NCBI RefSeq assembly: GCF_031884435.1 | Contig: NZ_CP134779.1 | Span: forward strand, 1,240,001 to 1,304,000 | Source: Bosea sp. 685 | Lineage (GTDB): Bacteria; Pseudomonadota; Alphaproteobacteria; Rhizobiales; Beijerinckiaceae | Direction: 5' to 3' | Length of the DNA stretch: 64,000 nt | Shown: positions 8,041 through 17,101 of the stretch, one piece after another | How the letters are laid out: each line of letters opens with the position of its first letter | Position numbering within the stretch: position 1 is the stretch's first letter | Translations under genes and position numbers: made by a program | Notes under the pieces: model-generated | Told to the model about the DNA's origin: nothing | The model's input: the letters and a program-made list of their open reading frames with translations, nothing else | The model's database searches: none

Positions 8041-9381
8041 TCAACCGTTCATGATAGCCGACAGCATGGCGTAGCATTCGGGCAGGGAGGTCGCTTCGTC
8101 CTTGGCCTGCTTGAGAAAGCCTTCCAGCGCCGGGTTGAGGCGGATCGCCTCGTCGACTTCGGCCGATGCGCCCTGGCGATAGGCGCCGAGCCGAATCAGT
8201 TCCTCCATATCGGCATAGGTCGCGAGCGTCGCGCGCGCTTTCTGCACCACCGGATAGAAAGCCGGGTCGCAGGAACGCGGCATGGTGCGCGAGACCGATT
8301 TCAGGATGTTGATCGCCGGATAGCGCCCACGCTCGGCGATCGAGCGCTCCATCACGATATGGCCGTCGAGGATGCCGCGCACCGCGTCCGCCACCGGCTC
8401 GTCATGGTCGCCGCCATCGACGAGCACGGTGAACAGGCCGGTGATGGCGCCGTCCCCGATGCCCGGCCCGGCGCGCTCGAGCAGGCGCGGCAATTCGGCG
8501 AAGACGGTTGGCGTATAGCCCTTGGTCGTGGGCGGCTCGCCGGCGGCGAGGCCGATCTCGCGCATCGCCATGGCAAAGCGCGTGACCGAATCCATCAGGC
8601 ACATCACCTGCTTGCCCTGATCGCGGAAATATTCGGCGAGCGTCAGCGTGGTCATGGCCGCCTGCTTGCGCATCAAGGCGGGCTCGTCCGAGGTCGCGAC
8701 GACCACGACCGAGCGCGCGAGACCGGAGGGGCCAAGATCGTCCTGCAGGAACTCCTGCACTTCGCGGCCGCGCTCGCCGACGAGGCCGATGATGTTGACG
8801 TCGGCCCGGGCGTAGCGCGCCAGCATCGAGAGCAGCACCGACTTGCCGACACCCGAGCCGGCGAAGATGCCCATGCGCTGGCCGAGGCAGCAGGTCAGGA
8901 AGGCGTTGAGCGCACGCACGCCGAGATCGAGCGGCTTGCCTACGCGGCGCCTGGAATGAGCGGGCGGCGGATCGTTGCGGAAGGTGCAGAGCCTTTCGCC
9001 CTCGGGCAAGGGCGGGCCGCCATCGACGGGGCGGCCGAGCGCATCGACGACGCGGCCGAGCCAGGCGGAGGTTGGTCTGATGCCGGGCTGCGCCTTGTCG
9101 ACATAGGCAGGGCAGCCGCGGCGCACGCCGTCGAGCCCGCCATAGGGCATCACCAGCGCCTTTTCTCCGGAGAAGCCGATGACCTCGCAGGGCACGCGGA
9201 CACCCGGCGCGATCTCGATCTGGACGCGGCCGCCCAGGCTCATCGCGCCGATCGGCCCCGAAATCTCGACGAGCAATCCCCGGACGGCGGTGACACGGCC
9301 GTAAACCGTGACGCTGTCGAGGCCGCCAATGACGGCGGCGAGGTTGGAAAGCCGGTCTGGGCCGCGCGAGGCGCTGTTCAT
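8041..9381 (-). CDS. fliI: Flagellar protein export ATPase FliI
   Basis: A 446-residue F1-beta-like ATPase that energises flagellar type III export in the cytoplasm with FliH and FliJ. The Walker A motif AGSGVGKS is at about residues 174-181, the Walker B strand ([10 protein letters not shown]) near 255, and the type III ATPase signature [18 protein letters not shown] follows. I chose the ATG at 9381 (MNSASRGPD), which has GGAAG five bases upstream; the longest frame begins at a GTG at 9423. It diverges from ctrA across a 342-base region. Confidence 0.92.
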   Translation of the reverse strand: MNSASRGPDRLSNLAAVIGGLDSVTVYGRVTAVRGLLVEISGPIGAMSLGGRVQIEIAPGVRVPCEVIGFSGEKALVMPYGGLDGVRRGCPAYVDKAQPGIRPTSAWLGRVVDALGRPVDGGPPLPEGERLCTFRNDPPPAHSRRRVGKPLDLGVRALNAFLTCCLGQRMGIFAGSGVGKSVLLSMLARYARADVNIIGLVGERGREVQEFLQDDLGPSGLARSVVVVATSDEPALMRKQAAMTTLTLAEYFRDQGKQVMCLMDSVTRFAMAMREIGLAAGEPPTTKGYTPTVFAELPRLLERAGPGIGDGAITGLFTVLVDGGDHDEPVADAVRGILDGHIVMERSIAERGRYPAINILKSVSRTMPRSCDPAFYPVVQKARATLATYADMEELIRLGAYRQGASAEVDEAIRLNPALEGFLKQAKDEATSLPECYAMLSAIMNG

Positions 9382-9454
9382 AACTGCTTCCGTCAACCTT
9401 TCATTTACCTGTGTGATTAACACTGTGTTTCGAGGCTGCGGCGTTTCGCAGGGC

Positions 9455-9607
9455 GATTCAGCCCTGTTCGGCGACGCTGGTCTCCGCGAAAGGCGATTTC
9501 GCGGGTGAAGGCTCCACGATCCGTGTCAAATTCGACTCACCTCGACAAGGATCGTTCACTTTCTCCCAAGAAGCGCTTGCGCTCGGGAATCACGGTTTGT
9601 TAACCAT
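9455..9607 (+). promoter_or_regulatory. ctrA upstream regulatory region with GANTC sites and a CtrA half-site
   Basis: The 342-base gap between fliI and ctrA holds three GANTC motifs (9455-9459, 9534-9538, 9587-9591), the target of the cell-cycle methylase CcrM, and TTAACCAT at 9600-9607, which resembles a CtrA-binding half-site. In Caulobacter, ctrA transcription is known to depend on GANTC methylation state and on CtrA itself. The motifs are seen; the regulation here is inferred. Confidence 0.5.
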
Positions 9608-9723
9608 TTCTCCGTAGCGTGTCGCGTGGCGTTTCATCAGGCAAGCACGTCATCGTCCTGGGCCGCGGGGGCCCGGATGAGAAGAACGATCAGCTTGCCT
9701 GCGGGCGGAATTGGGGACGTGAC

Positions 9724-10425
9724 ATGCGGGTTCTGCTGATCGAGGACGATAGCGCAACCGCTCAAAGCATCGAGCTGATGCTCAAATCGGAGAGCTTCAA
9801 CGTCTACACCACCGATCTCGGTGAGGAAGGCGTCGATCTCGGCAAGCTCTACGACTACGACATCATCCTGCTCGACCTGAACCTGCCCGACATGTCGGGA
9901 TACGAGGTTCTGCGCTCTCTGCGTGTCGCCAAGGTGAAGACGCCCATCCTGATTCTGTCCGGCCTCGCCGGCATTGAGGATAAGGTGAAGGGTCTCGGCT
10001 TCGGCGCCGACGACTATCTGACCAAGCCCTTCCACAAGGACGAGCTCGTCGCCCGGATCCACGCCATCGTGCGCCGCTCGAAGGGCCATGCCCAGTCGGT
10101 CATCACGACGGGCGACCTCGTGGTCAATCTCGACACCAAGACCGTGGAAGTCGATGCCGCGCGCGTCCACCTCACCGGCAAGGAATACCAGATGCTGGAG
10201 CTGCTCTCGCTCCGCAAGGGCACGACGCTGACCAAGGAGATGTTCCTGAACCATCTCTATGGCGGTATGGACGAGCCCGAACTCAAGATCATCGACGTGT
10301 TTATCTGCAAGCTCCGCAAGAAGCTCGCCAATGCGTCGGACGGCAAGAACTACATCGAGACCGTCTGGGGCCGCGGCTATGTGCTGCGCGAGCCGATGGA
10401 CGTCGAGGAGCGCATCCCGGCCTGA
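9724..10425 (+). CDS. ctrA: Cell cycle response regulator CtrA
   Basis: A 233-residue OmpR-type regulator that is plainly Ctr[21 protein letters not shown] at the start, phosphoacceptor Asp51 ([11 protein letters not shown]), and a winged-helix DNA-binding half with the near-invariant [14 protein letters not shown] and [11 protein letters not shown] segments. CtrA controls replication, division and flagellar genes in alphaproteobacteria and is phosphorylated through CckA and ChpT; chpT is 6.5 kb away. I chose the ATG at 9724, preceded by GGGGA, because the upstream extension from 9619 is not part of the family. An intrinsic terminator follows. Confidence 0.97.
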   Translation: MRVLLIEDDSATAQSIELMLKSESFNVYTTDLGEEGVDLGKLYDYDIILLDLNLPDMSGYEVLRSLRVAKVKTPILILSGLAGIEDKVKGLGFGADDYLTKPFHKDELVARIHAIVRRSKGHAQSVITTGDLVVNLDTKTVEVDAARVHLTGKEYQMLELLSLRKGTTLTKEMFLNHLYGGMDEPELKIIDVFICKLRKKLANASDGKNYIETVWGRGYVLREPMDVEERIPA

Positions 10426-10522
10426 GATGCGCTGGCCCGTTCCGCTCGTCATAGGGCGGTCATGAACGGATGCCAAAACGCCCTTGGCCTGATCGTCGGA
10501 TGTACACGACAGGTCGACGGGG

Positions 10523-10550
10523 ACCCCGCCGAGAGGCGGGGTTTTTGTTT
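10523..10550 (+). terminator. Rho-independent terminator of ctrA
   Basis: An 8-bp stem ACCCCGCC/GGCGGGGT (10523-10530, 10535-10542) with a GAGA tetraloop is followed by TTTTGTTT. It lies about 100 bases after the ctrA stop. Confidence 0.9.
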
Positions 10551-10627
10551 GGGCGAACCCCGGTTTTAGTCAGCGACTGCGCGGCGCTTCTAAAAGCTTA
10601 GAGCATTGCGCACCGACGAGAGCGGCC

Positions 10628-11518
10628 TCAACCGCGGATGCTGCTCAGCGTTGGCGTCCTCGTCCGGTCGAAGGGCAGGCCGAGGCCGGCGCTTTGCGCA
10701 TTGCTCGAGCGGCTTTCGCGATAAAGACCGCGATGGCTTTTGTCGGGCACGATCGTCGTGGTGATGCCGATGACGGTTTCGGCGGCGCCGAGCACGAAGA
10801 CGCCGTCCGCCGTCAAGCGCTGGGCAAGCGCCGCCATCACCTTGGCCTTGGTCGGTACGTCGAAGTAGATCAGCACGTTGCGGCAGAAGATGATGTCGAA
10901 CTGCCCGAAATGGCTGTTCGGCAGCAGCAGATTATGGGGTTTCAACTCGACCATGGCGCGGATGCGCTCGGACACCTGCCATTTGTCGCCATCCTGCCGG
11001 AAATGCCGCAGCAGCATCTGGATCGGCAGGCCGCGTTGCACTTCGAACTGGCTATAGATGCCGGCCCGCGCCTTCTCCAGCACCTCCGAGGAGATGTCGG
11101 TACCGAGTATCTCGACCTTCCAGCCAACGAGCCGGGCGGCCAGCTCGTCGAGGATCATGGCGAGCGAATAGGCTTCCTGGCCGGTCGAGACCGCCGCGCA
11201 CCAGATGCGCAGCGTCCGGCTGGCCGCGTTGGCGGTGAGCTTTTCCGGCAGGATCACGTCACGGAACAGATCGAACGGCGTCCGGTCTCGAAAGAACAGC
11301 GTCTCGTTGGTCGTCATCGCCTCGATGACGGCGTTCTCGAGCAAGAGATCGGTGCCCGGGCGCAGCGCCTGCACGAGCGTACTCAAACCGTCGATGCTGC
11401 TGCGGCGGCAGAGCATGCCGAGGCGGCTTTCGGCGAGATAGCGCTTGTCCTGACTCAATGAGAGGCCGGAGCGCACATGCAGCAGGGCGCGCAGGAAGTC
11501 GAAATCCGCCTCGGTCAT
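10628..11518 (-). CDS. cheR: Chemotaxis protein methyltransferase CheR
   Basis: A 296-residue SAM-dependent methyltransferase that methylates glutamates of chemoreceptors. The N-terminal helical CheR domain (residues 1-70) is followed by TTNETLFFRD, the SAM-binding CAAVSTGQEAYSLAM at about residues 110-125, and FDIIFCRNVLIYFD near 205. Its ATG overlaps the stop of cheB by four bases. It is the last gene of the leftward cheA-W-Y-B-R operon. The tail after YRESRSS is not conserved in the family. Confidence 0.95.
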   Translation of the reverse strand: MTEADFDFLRALLHVRSGLSLSQDKRYLAESRLGMLCRRSSIDGLSTLVQALRPGTDLLLENAVIEAMTTNETLFFRDRTPFDLFRDVILPEKLTANAASRTLRIWCAAVSTGQEAYSLAMILDELAARLVGWKVEILGTDISSEVLEKARAGIYSQFEVQRGLPIQMLLRHFRQDGDKWQVSERIRAMVELKPHNLLLPNSHFGQFDIIFCRNVLIYFDVPTKAKVMAALAQRLTADGVFVLGAAETVIGITTTIVPDKSHRGLYRESRSSNAQSAGLGLPFDRTRTPTLSSIRG

Positions 11519-12627
11519 GAGGGTTTGCCCCCACGCAGCAGATCGCGGATCGCGCTGCCGATACCGTCGAGCGGGATCACGGCGCTGGCATGCCGCGCCC
11601 GCACCACGGAGCCCGGCATGCCCCAGATCGTGCTCGACAATTCGTCCTGGGCGATGACGGCAGCGCCGGCTCGTCGCAATGCGCCGGCGCCCTCCGTCCC
11701 GTCGCTGCCCATGCCGGTGAGTACGAGGCCGAGCGCCGCGGGACCGAGATGGCGCGCGCCCTCGGTGAAGAGAACATCCACGGCTGGCCGGCAGAAGCGT
11801 ACCGGCGGCGCGTCGCTGATACTGGCGACGAGATGGCCGAGCTTGCGGTCGATGCCGAGATGCCGGCCTCCGGGCGCGACATAGATCGTGCCGCGCGAAA
11901 GGCGCTCGCCGTCATAGGGTTCGCGCGCCGGCATGCCGATCTGGGCGCTGACTTGCTCGGCGAAGGAGGCGGTGAAGAGCGGCGGCATGTGCTGGACGAC
12001 CAGGGTCGTCAGGTCATTCAACGCGTCGCCGATGTCGGAGAGCACCTTGGCGACGGCGCGGGGGCCTCCGGTGGAGGCGCCGATCATCAGATAGCGCGGC
12101 ATCACCGAGACGAGATTGCGCAGGTTCACCGGCCCGACTGGGGCGAAATCGAGGTCGATCTCCGGTGGCAGCGCTCCCGCGCGGGTCGGTGACTGCGCGA
12201 TGTTGCTGAGCTTGAGCAGGAATTCGCTGCGGAAATCGAGCGACAGCGTCATGCCGCCGCGGCTGTCCGGCTTGGACAGCACATCCATCGCGCCTTTGGT
12301 CATGCATTCCAGCGCGATGCGGGCGTTGCGCTCGGTCAGCGTGGTGGCGAGCAATACGCCGGTATGGGGGCTTTCCCTGAGGATCTGGGGCAGGGCTTCG
12401 GCTCCGCCGAGGCCGGGCATGTCGAGGTCGAGCACCATCACGTCAGGGTGGAAGCGCCCGGCATGGGCCACCGCGGTTTCGCCGTCGCCAGCGACCGCGA
12501 CGACATGGAACTGCCCGCTCTCGCCGAGCCAGCGCGCGAAGAGACCGCGCACGACGACGGAATCGTCAGCGATCACGACCGTCTTGGGTCGCTGCGCCGA
12601 TGCGCTCGCTGGTGAGAGACTCGTCAT
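11515..12627 (-). CDS. cheB: Chemotaxis response regulator protein-glutamate methylesterase CheB
   Basis: A 370-residue CheB with an N-terminal receiver domain (phosphoacceptor Asp67 in VLDLDMPG), a linker, and a C-terminal methylesterase domain with the catalytic triad Ser185 (GASTGGP), His213 (VQHMP) and Asp309 (GMGSDGT). It removes methyl groups from chemoreceptors when phosphorylated by CheA. I chose the ATG at 12627 (MTSLSPASA); an alternative codon at 12654 would add nine residues. It overlaps cheR by four bases, so the two antagonistic enzymes are coupled. Confidence 0.95.
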   Translation of the reverse strand: MTSLSPASASAQRPKTVVIADDSVVVRGLFARWLGESGQFHVVAVAGDGETAVAHAGRFHPDVMVLDLDMPGLGGAEALPQILRESPHTGVLLATTLTERNARIALECMTKGAMDVLSKPDSRGGMTLSLDFRSEFLLKLSNIAQSPTRAGALPPEIDLDFAPVGPVNLRNLVSVMPRYLMIGASTGGPRAVAKVLSDIGDALNDLTTLVVQHMPPLFTASFAEQVSAQIGMPAREPYDGERLSRGTIYVAPGGRHLGIDRKLGHLVASISDAPPVRFCRPAVDVLFTEGARHLGPAALGLVLTGMGSDGTEGAGALRRAGAAVIAQDELSSTIWGMPGSVVRARHASAVIPLDGIGSAIRDLLRGGKPS

Positions 12628-12703
12628 GTGTCGCGCCTCCGGCGGACTTGCCACAGGTCGTAGAGGCAGCAGGCAGCGGCGAGGGAACTCGCCGCGCTAT
12701 GGC

Positions 12704-13069
12704 TCACAGCAGGCCTACTTGATGGAACTTCGAAGCGACGATTTCCTTGTCGAAGGGCTTCATGATGTATTCGTCGGCGCCGGCATGCATGGCCCGTGCA
12801 ATATGGGCGATGTCGTTCTCGGTGGTGCAGAACACGACCTTGGGCCGCTTGCCCCCCGGCATTTGCCGCAATGTGCGCAGAAAATCGTAGCCGTCCATGA
12901 TCGGCATGTTCCAGTCGAGCAGGACGGCGTCCGGCATCTCGCCCTTGCAGGCGTCGATGGCGCGCGCGCCATCCTCGGCCTCGGCGATGCGGAACTGCAG
13001 GCCTTCCAGAATGCGGCGGGCGACTTTGCGGATCACGGCGGAGTCATCGACGACAAGACAATATTTCAT
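12704..13069 (-). CDS. cheY: CheY-like single-domain response regulator
   Basis: A 121-residue stand-alone receiver domain with the acidic pair Asp8-Asp9, phosphoacceptor Asp52 (LLDWNMPIMDG), Thr82/83 and Lys104 (IMKPF). In the flagellar context it would bind the motor switch after phosphorylation by CheA. The ATG at 13069 has GGAG six bases upstream; an in-frame TTG four codons earlier is less likely. It sits between cheW and cheB. As other receivers may exist elsewhere in the genome, it could also act as a phosphate sink or as a CckA/DivK-like regulator. Confidence 0.88.
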   Translation of the reverse strand: MKYCLVVDDSAVIRKVARRILEGLQFRIAEAEDGARAIDACKGEMPDAVLLDWNMPIMDGYDFLRTLRQMPGGKRPKVVFCTTENDIAHIARAMHAGADEYIMKPFDKEIVASKFHQVGLL

Positions 13070-13099
13070 GATTTTCTCCAAAAATCGTAGGGCGACGCC

Positions 13100-13612
13100 T
13101 CAGGCGGCCACCGGCAAATCAAGCTTCAGGACGGCATCGACATCGAGGACGACGAGAAGACGCTCGTCGAGACGATGCACGCCGGCCGCAAGCGCGGACC
13201 AACTGGCATCGAGATGCACGGGAACGGGTTCGAAGGTGGATTGGTCGAGGCGCATCACCTCTCCGACCGCATCGACGATGAGCGCATAGGCCTCGCCGCC
13301 GAGGTCGATCCCGACCGCGACGAGTTCGCAGGCCTCGTCATAGCGGGTGGCTGCGACCGGGTGGCCGAGACGCCGGCGCAGGCAAATGGCGGTGACGACA
13401 CGCCCGCGCAGGTTCAAAAGGCCGACGATCTCGGAGGGCGCGCGCGGGACGGTCGTGATGTGGTTGGCGATGAAGACGTCGTGGACGCGTCCGATCGGCA
13501 GCCCGAGCAGCTGCTCGCCGACGGTGACGGTGACATAGTCGAGCGATTCGCCGAAAGCTGCAGCCGCAGAGGTGGCGCCGGGTGCGGGCGCATTGGCTTC
13601 GTACTTGCTCAT
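13100..13612 (-). CDS. cheW: Chemotaxis coupling protein CheW
   Basis: A 170-residue single CheW domain that couples chemoreceptors to CheA at the membrane array. Seen are VTVTVGEQLLGLPIGRVHDVF, IVGLLNLRGRVVTAICLRRRLG and a C-terminal LLVVLDVDAVL. An alanine-rich leader of about 20 residues precedes the domain. It overlaps the end of cheA by four bases. Confidence 0.92.
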   Translation of the reverse strand: MSKYEANAPAPGATSAAAAFGESLDYVTVTVGEQLLGLPIGRVHDVFIANHITTVPRAPSEIVGLLNLRGRVVTAICLRRRLGHPVAATRYDEACELVAVGIDLGGEAYALIVDAVGEVMRLDQSTFEPVPVHLDASWSALAAGVHRLDERLLVVLDVDAVLKLDLPVAA

Positions 13613-16230
13613 GCGGCCTGCCTCATGCCGGATTTGTATTCCGCCAGCTCGCTCAGCAAGGCGCGGCGATCGAATTTCGCGATGACCTCGTCGAGCCGCA
13701 CCTGTGCCGCGCGCATATGCAATTCCGGGGTGGCAAGCGAGGTCAGGCCGAGAATCCGGAGGCGGTCGCCGCTTTCGGAAGCGCGCAGCGCCGCGGCGAA
13801 GGCGTAGGCGGCGTCCGGGGTGCGGTCGAGGTCGATCAGCACGCAGGTCATCGCCTCGTGCGCGGCCAGCCGTGTCGCGGTCTCGAAATCGGAGGCGAAG
13901 GCGATCTGCCGCCCCGAGGCTTTCAACACGGGGCTCAGCATCTCGCGCAGGAAGTCGGAGGGCTCGACCAGCAGGATCTGCGCTGCATCGATCGGCCGCG
14001 CGTCCGAGCGTCGGCCGCTCAGCCAGCCCGGGTCGTCCTTCGGCAGGTAGTGGGCGAGGTCGAGGATGTCGGTGGCGCGGCCGCGAATGATGGCCGAGCC
14101 GATCACGCCGCGGTCGATCATCGAGGCGATCTCGACATCGAGCACCTCATCGACGATGTCGACGATCGCATCGACCGCGAGTCCCAGGATCAGTTCTCCG
14201 TCGGAGATGATGACGAGCGGCTGCAGTCCCTCCGCGCGGATCGCGGCCTCGCCGACCGGAATGATCGGCATCAGCCGGTTGCGGTAATGCAGGAGGACGC
14301 GGCCGCCGCTATGCTGGAATTCGCTGGCGTCGACCTCCTCGAGTCGGGTCACCAGCGAGAGCGGCACCGCCTTGACGCCTTCGAGCCCGGCGCGGAACAC
14401 CAGCATCGTCGTCTTCTCGGCGGTGGGCGACTGGGCTTGCGCCGGCGCCTCGACACGCAGCGCATCGACGGTCGCGGCTGCGCCGACGAGCCGGGCGATG
14501 CCGTTGGGATCGACGATCAGCACCACGGCGCCATCGCCGAGGATCGTGTTCCCGGAGAATAGCGGGATATGCCGCAGTTTCGTCGACATCGGTTTGACGA
14601 CGATTTCCTCGGTGTGGAAGACACCGTCGACCAGGATCCCGAACTGGCGCTCGCCGATCTGCGTCACCACGATGAAGCCGTCATCGGTCGGCGCGCCGGC
14701 TGCCCCCATCAGGGCTGACAGGGCGATAATCGGCAGCAGGCGGTCGCGCAGGCGCAGCACCGGCGCACCGTTGATCTGCTCGACACGATGGTCCGCGCCT
14801 GCCTTCACCCGGACGAGCTCGCGCACCACGATCTGCGGAATGGCGAAGCGCTGCTTGCCGGCCACGACGATGAGGGCGGAGACGATCGCCAGCGTCAGCG
14901 GGATCTTGATGGTGATGGTGGTGCCGACGCCGGGCGTGCTGGCGACGTCGATGATGCCGCCGATGGCGTCGACATTGACCTTGACGACATCCATGCCGAC
15001 GCCGCGGCCCGAGACCGCCGTCACGCTCTCCGCCGTCGAGAATCCGGGGTGGAAGATGAAGCGGCTGATCTGCGCGTCGCTCATGCGCTCGATCTCGGCC
15101 TCCTGGGCGAGGCCCTGCTGCAAGGCCTTGCGCCGGATGCGCGCGATGTCGAGGCCGCGCCCGTCATCGGAGATCGCGATCGTCACCGAGCCGCCCTCGT
15201 GATAGGCTGCGAGACGGATGGTGCCGTATTCGGGCTTGCCCGCCGCGAGCCGCTCGTCCCGCGATTCGATGGCATGGTCGGCGCAGTTGCGGACCATATG
15301 GGTGAGCGGATCCTTGATCAGGTCGAGGATCTGGCGGTCGAGCTCGGTATCGGTGCCCTCCATCACCAGTTCGATGCGCTTGCCAAGCTCAGCGCCGAGA
15401 TCGCGCACGATGCGCGGCAGCTTCGACCAGGCGTTGCCGATCGGCTGCATGCGCGTCTTCATGACGCCGTCCTGCAGCTCCGCCGTGATCAGCGAGAGCC
15501 GCTGCAGCGGCGCCTTGAGGCCGACATCCTCCTGCTTGCGTGAGATCTCCAGAAGCTGGTTGCGGGTCAAAACGAGCTCCGACACCATCGTCATCAGATG
15601 CTCGATGGTGTCGACATTGACGCGCAGCGTCGCGGAGTTGCCGGGGCGGCTCTCGCGCGGCGCGGCCTCGTCCGCTGCCTTCGCCGTGGCCGGCGCCTCG
15701 ATGCGCCCGTCCCGACCGCGCTCCGGCCCTGGCGCGCTGCGGAAGACGAGGTCGAGCTCGTCCTCGCTCAGATGCGAGCCATGGCGGGTGAGATAGGCGG
15801 CGACGGGGTCGCTCGGCTCGCCGCTCTCCGGCGGCAGATGGGCTAATTCGGCCTTCGCCTGATCGGCCAGGGCCAAGAGTTCCGTGATCAGCGCCTCGTC
15901 ATTGCCGACGGGTTCCTGGCCCTTCTCGGCGAGCTCGGCGAGGATTTCCTTGATGCGGTCGATGGTTTCGAGAATGGCGGTGACGGCGATGGCGCTGACG
16001 GTCGCGCCGTCCCGGAACTGGCCGATCACCGACTCGGCCGCATGGGTCAGCGCTTCCAGCCGGGGCAGGCCGATGAAGCCGCAAGTGCCCTTCACCGTGT
16101 GCACCAGGCGGAAGATGTTGCGCAGGATCTCGCGGTTGTTCGGCTCCTGCTCGAAACGTACGAGTTCCCGATCGACCGTGTCGATGTTCTCGCCGGTCTC
16201 GCTCAGGAACTCTTGCAGCAGATCATCCAT
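13609..16230 (-). CDS. cheA: Hybrid chemotaxis histidine kinase CheA with C-terminal CheW repeat and receiver
   Basis: An 873-residue kinase. Domains in order are an N-terminal Hpt with phosphorylatable His44 (LVHTVKGTCGF), a spacer, the dimerisation domain, the GHKL ATPase (N box HMVRNCADHAIE, G boxes DDGRGLD and GRGVGMDVV), a CheW-like domain, a second CheW-like module (VKAVPLSLVTRLEEVD onward), and from about residue 752 a receiver domain. In that receiver the usual acidic Asp pair is Glu-Pro (LLVEPSD), while an Asp remains near residue 800 (VLIDLD). Standard CheA is about 650 residues. The ATG at 16230 (MDDLLQEFL) fits the family best; an ATG at 16242 is possible. First gene of the che operon. 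Confidence 0.93.
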   Translation of the reverse strand: MDDLLQEFLSETGENIDTVDRELVRFEQEPNNREILRNIFRLVHTVKGTCGFIGLPRLEALTHAAESVIGQFRDGATVSAIAVTAILETIDRIKEILAELAEKGQEPVGNDEALITELLALADQAKAELAHLPPESGEPSDPVAAYLTRHGSHLSEDELDLVFRSAPGPERGRDGRIEAPATAKAADEAAPRESRPGNSATLRVNVDTIEHLMTMVSELVLTRNQLLEISRKQEDVGLKAPLQRLSLITAELQDGVMKTRMQPIGNAWSKLPRIVRDLGAELGKRIELVMEGTDTELDRQILDLIKDPLTHMVRNCADHAIESRDERLAAGKPEYGTIRLAAYHEGGSVTIAISDDGRGLDIARIRRKALQQGLAQEAEIERMSDAQISRFIFHPGFSTAESVTAVSGRGVGMDVVKVNVDAIGGIIDVASTPGVGTTITIKIPLTLAIVSALIVVAGKQRFAIPQIVVRELVRVKAGADHRVEQINGAPVLRLRDRLLPIIALSALMGAAGAPTDDGFIVVTQIGERQFGILVDGVFHTEEIVVKPMSTKLRHIPLFSGNTILGDGAVVLIVDPNGIARLVGAAATVDALRVEAPAQAQSPTAEKTTMLVFRAGLEGVKAVPLSLVTRLEEVDASEFQHSGGRVLLHYRNRLMPIIPVGEAAIRAEGLQPLVIISDGELILGLAVDAIVDIVDEVLDVEIASMIDRGVIGSAIIRGRATDILDLAHYLPKDDPGWLSGRRSDARPIDAAQILLVEPSDFLREMLSPVLKASGRQIAFASDFETATRLAAHEAMTCVLIDLDRTPDAAYAFAAALRASESGDRLRILGLTSLATPELHMRAAQVRLDEVIAKFDRRALLSELAEYKSGMRQAA

Positions 16231-16328
16231 GCCGAAGACCATCACCCACGCAACAATACCGGGCGATCTAAGCAGGAGAAGGGTTTATGATCGGTTTCAA
16301 TTGAACCTGCGGCGCAATGATTCGGCGC

Positions 16329-16970
16329 TCAATCAGCCTTTTGCGCGATGATGCTGACCGTGTCGGCCTCGATGGCGAAGCTGATCGCCATGCCGGCGGC
16401 GCGGGCGACCATGCCGGTATAGAGCGGCTGGACGGCATGAGCGTCGATCGTGCCGGTCTCGGAATGGCCCGCGATCAGATCCTCGACATGGTTGGGAATG
16501 CGCGCATGCGAGCCCGTGGCGGTGATGACGAAGCGGCCCTGCTCGCCGTCGATCGTGGCGCGGGAGACCAGTTTGCCGCCGCGCGGTACCGCATGGGTCG
16601 CCAGAATGAGCAGGTTGAGGAGCAGCTTGACCTGGTTCTTCGGCAGCAAGGCGCGTGGCGCCTCCCAGTCGAGCGAGAGCTTGTCATCGTTGAGGAAGCC
16701 GTTGGCGACATTGCCGGCGTCGCCGAGGTCGATCATCGCGCCGGCTGAACCGGCCGCTCCGAAGGCGAGGCGGGCGAATTGCAAGCGCGCCGAAGCGCTG
16801 CGGGCGCTCTTCTTGATCAGGTCCAACGCGAAATCACGCATGGAGGGATCGTCTTCCTCCAGAACCTCGAGCGCGTTGACAATGGCGCCGACCGGGCTGA
16901 TCACGTCATGGCAGACGCGGCTGCAGAGGAGCGCGGCCAGGTCTAGCGGCTCGAGCGAAATGGCGGTCAT
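16329..16970 (-). CDS. chpT: Histidine phosphotransferase ChpT
   Basis: A 213-residue protein with the ChpT signature: the histidine of SRVCHDVISPVGAIVNALE (His21) in a helical hairpin used for dimerisation, followed by a degenerate GHKL-like ATPase fold without ATP-binding motifs. ChpT receives phosphate from CckA and passes it to CtrA and CpdR. It lies 87 bases upstream of cheA on the same strand, and ctrA is within 7 kb. The gap to cysQ (divergent) would contain promoters for both. Confidence 0.9.
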   Translation of the reverse strand: MTAISLEPLDLAALLCSRVCHDVISPVGAIVNALEVLEEDDPSMRDFALDLIKKSARSASARLQFARLAFGAAGSAGAMIDLGDAGNVANGFLNDDKLSLDWEAPRALLPKNQVKLLLNLLILATHAVPRGGKLVSRATIDGEQGRFVITATGSHARIPNHVEDLIAGHSETGTIDAHAVQPLYTGMVARAAGMAISFAIEADTVSIIAQKAD

Positions 16971-17101
16971 GGCTTGGTGTCCTGCGATCGACGGTGCGGA
17001 GCGCGCGGTGATAACGCGGCGCCATTAATACAAAGATATGGTGCCATCTTGGTTTGCATGTGGTTAACCCTGATTTTCTTGTCGAAGGGGCCTTCGGGAC
17101 G

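Noticed and set aside
8008..9420. 470-residue open frame on the plus strand opposite fliI
   Set aside because: It mirrors fliI exactly, is rich in Arg/Gly/His/Asp typical of antisense GC-rich frames, and shows no domain.
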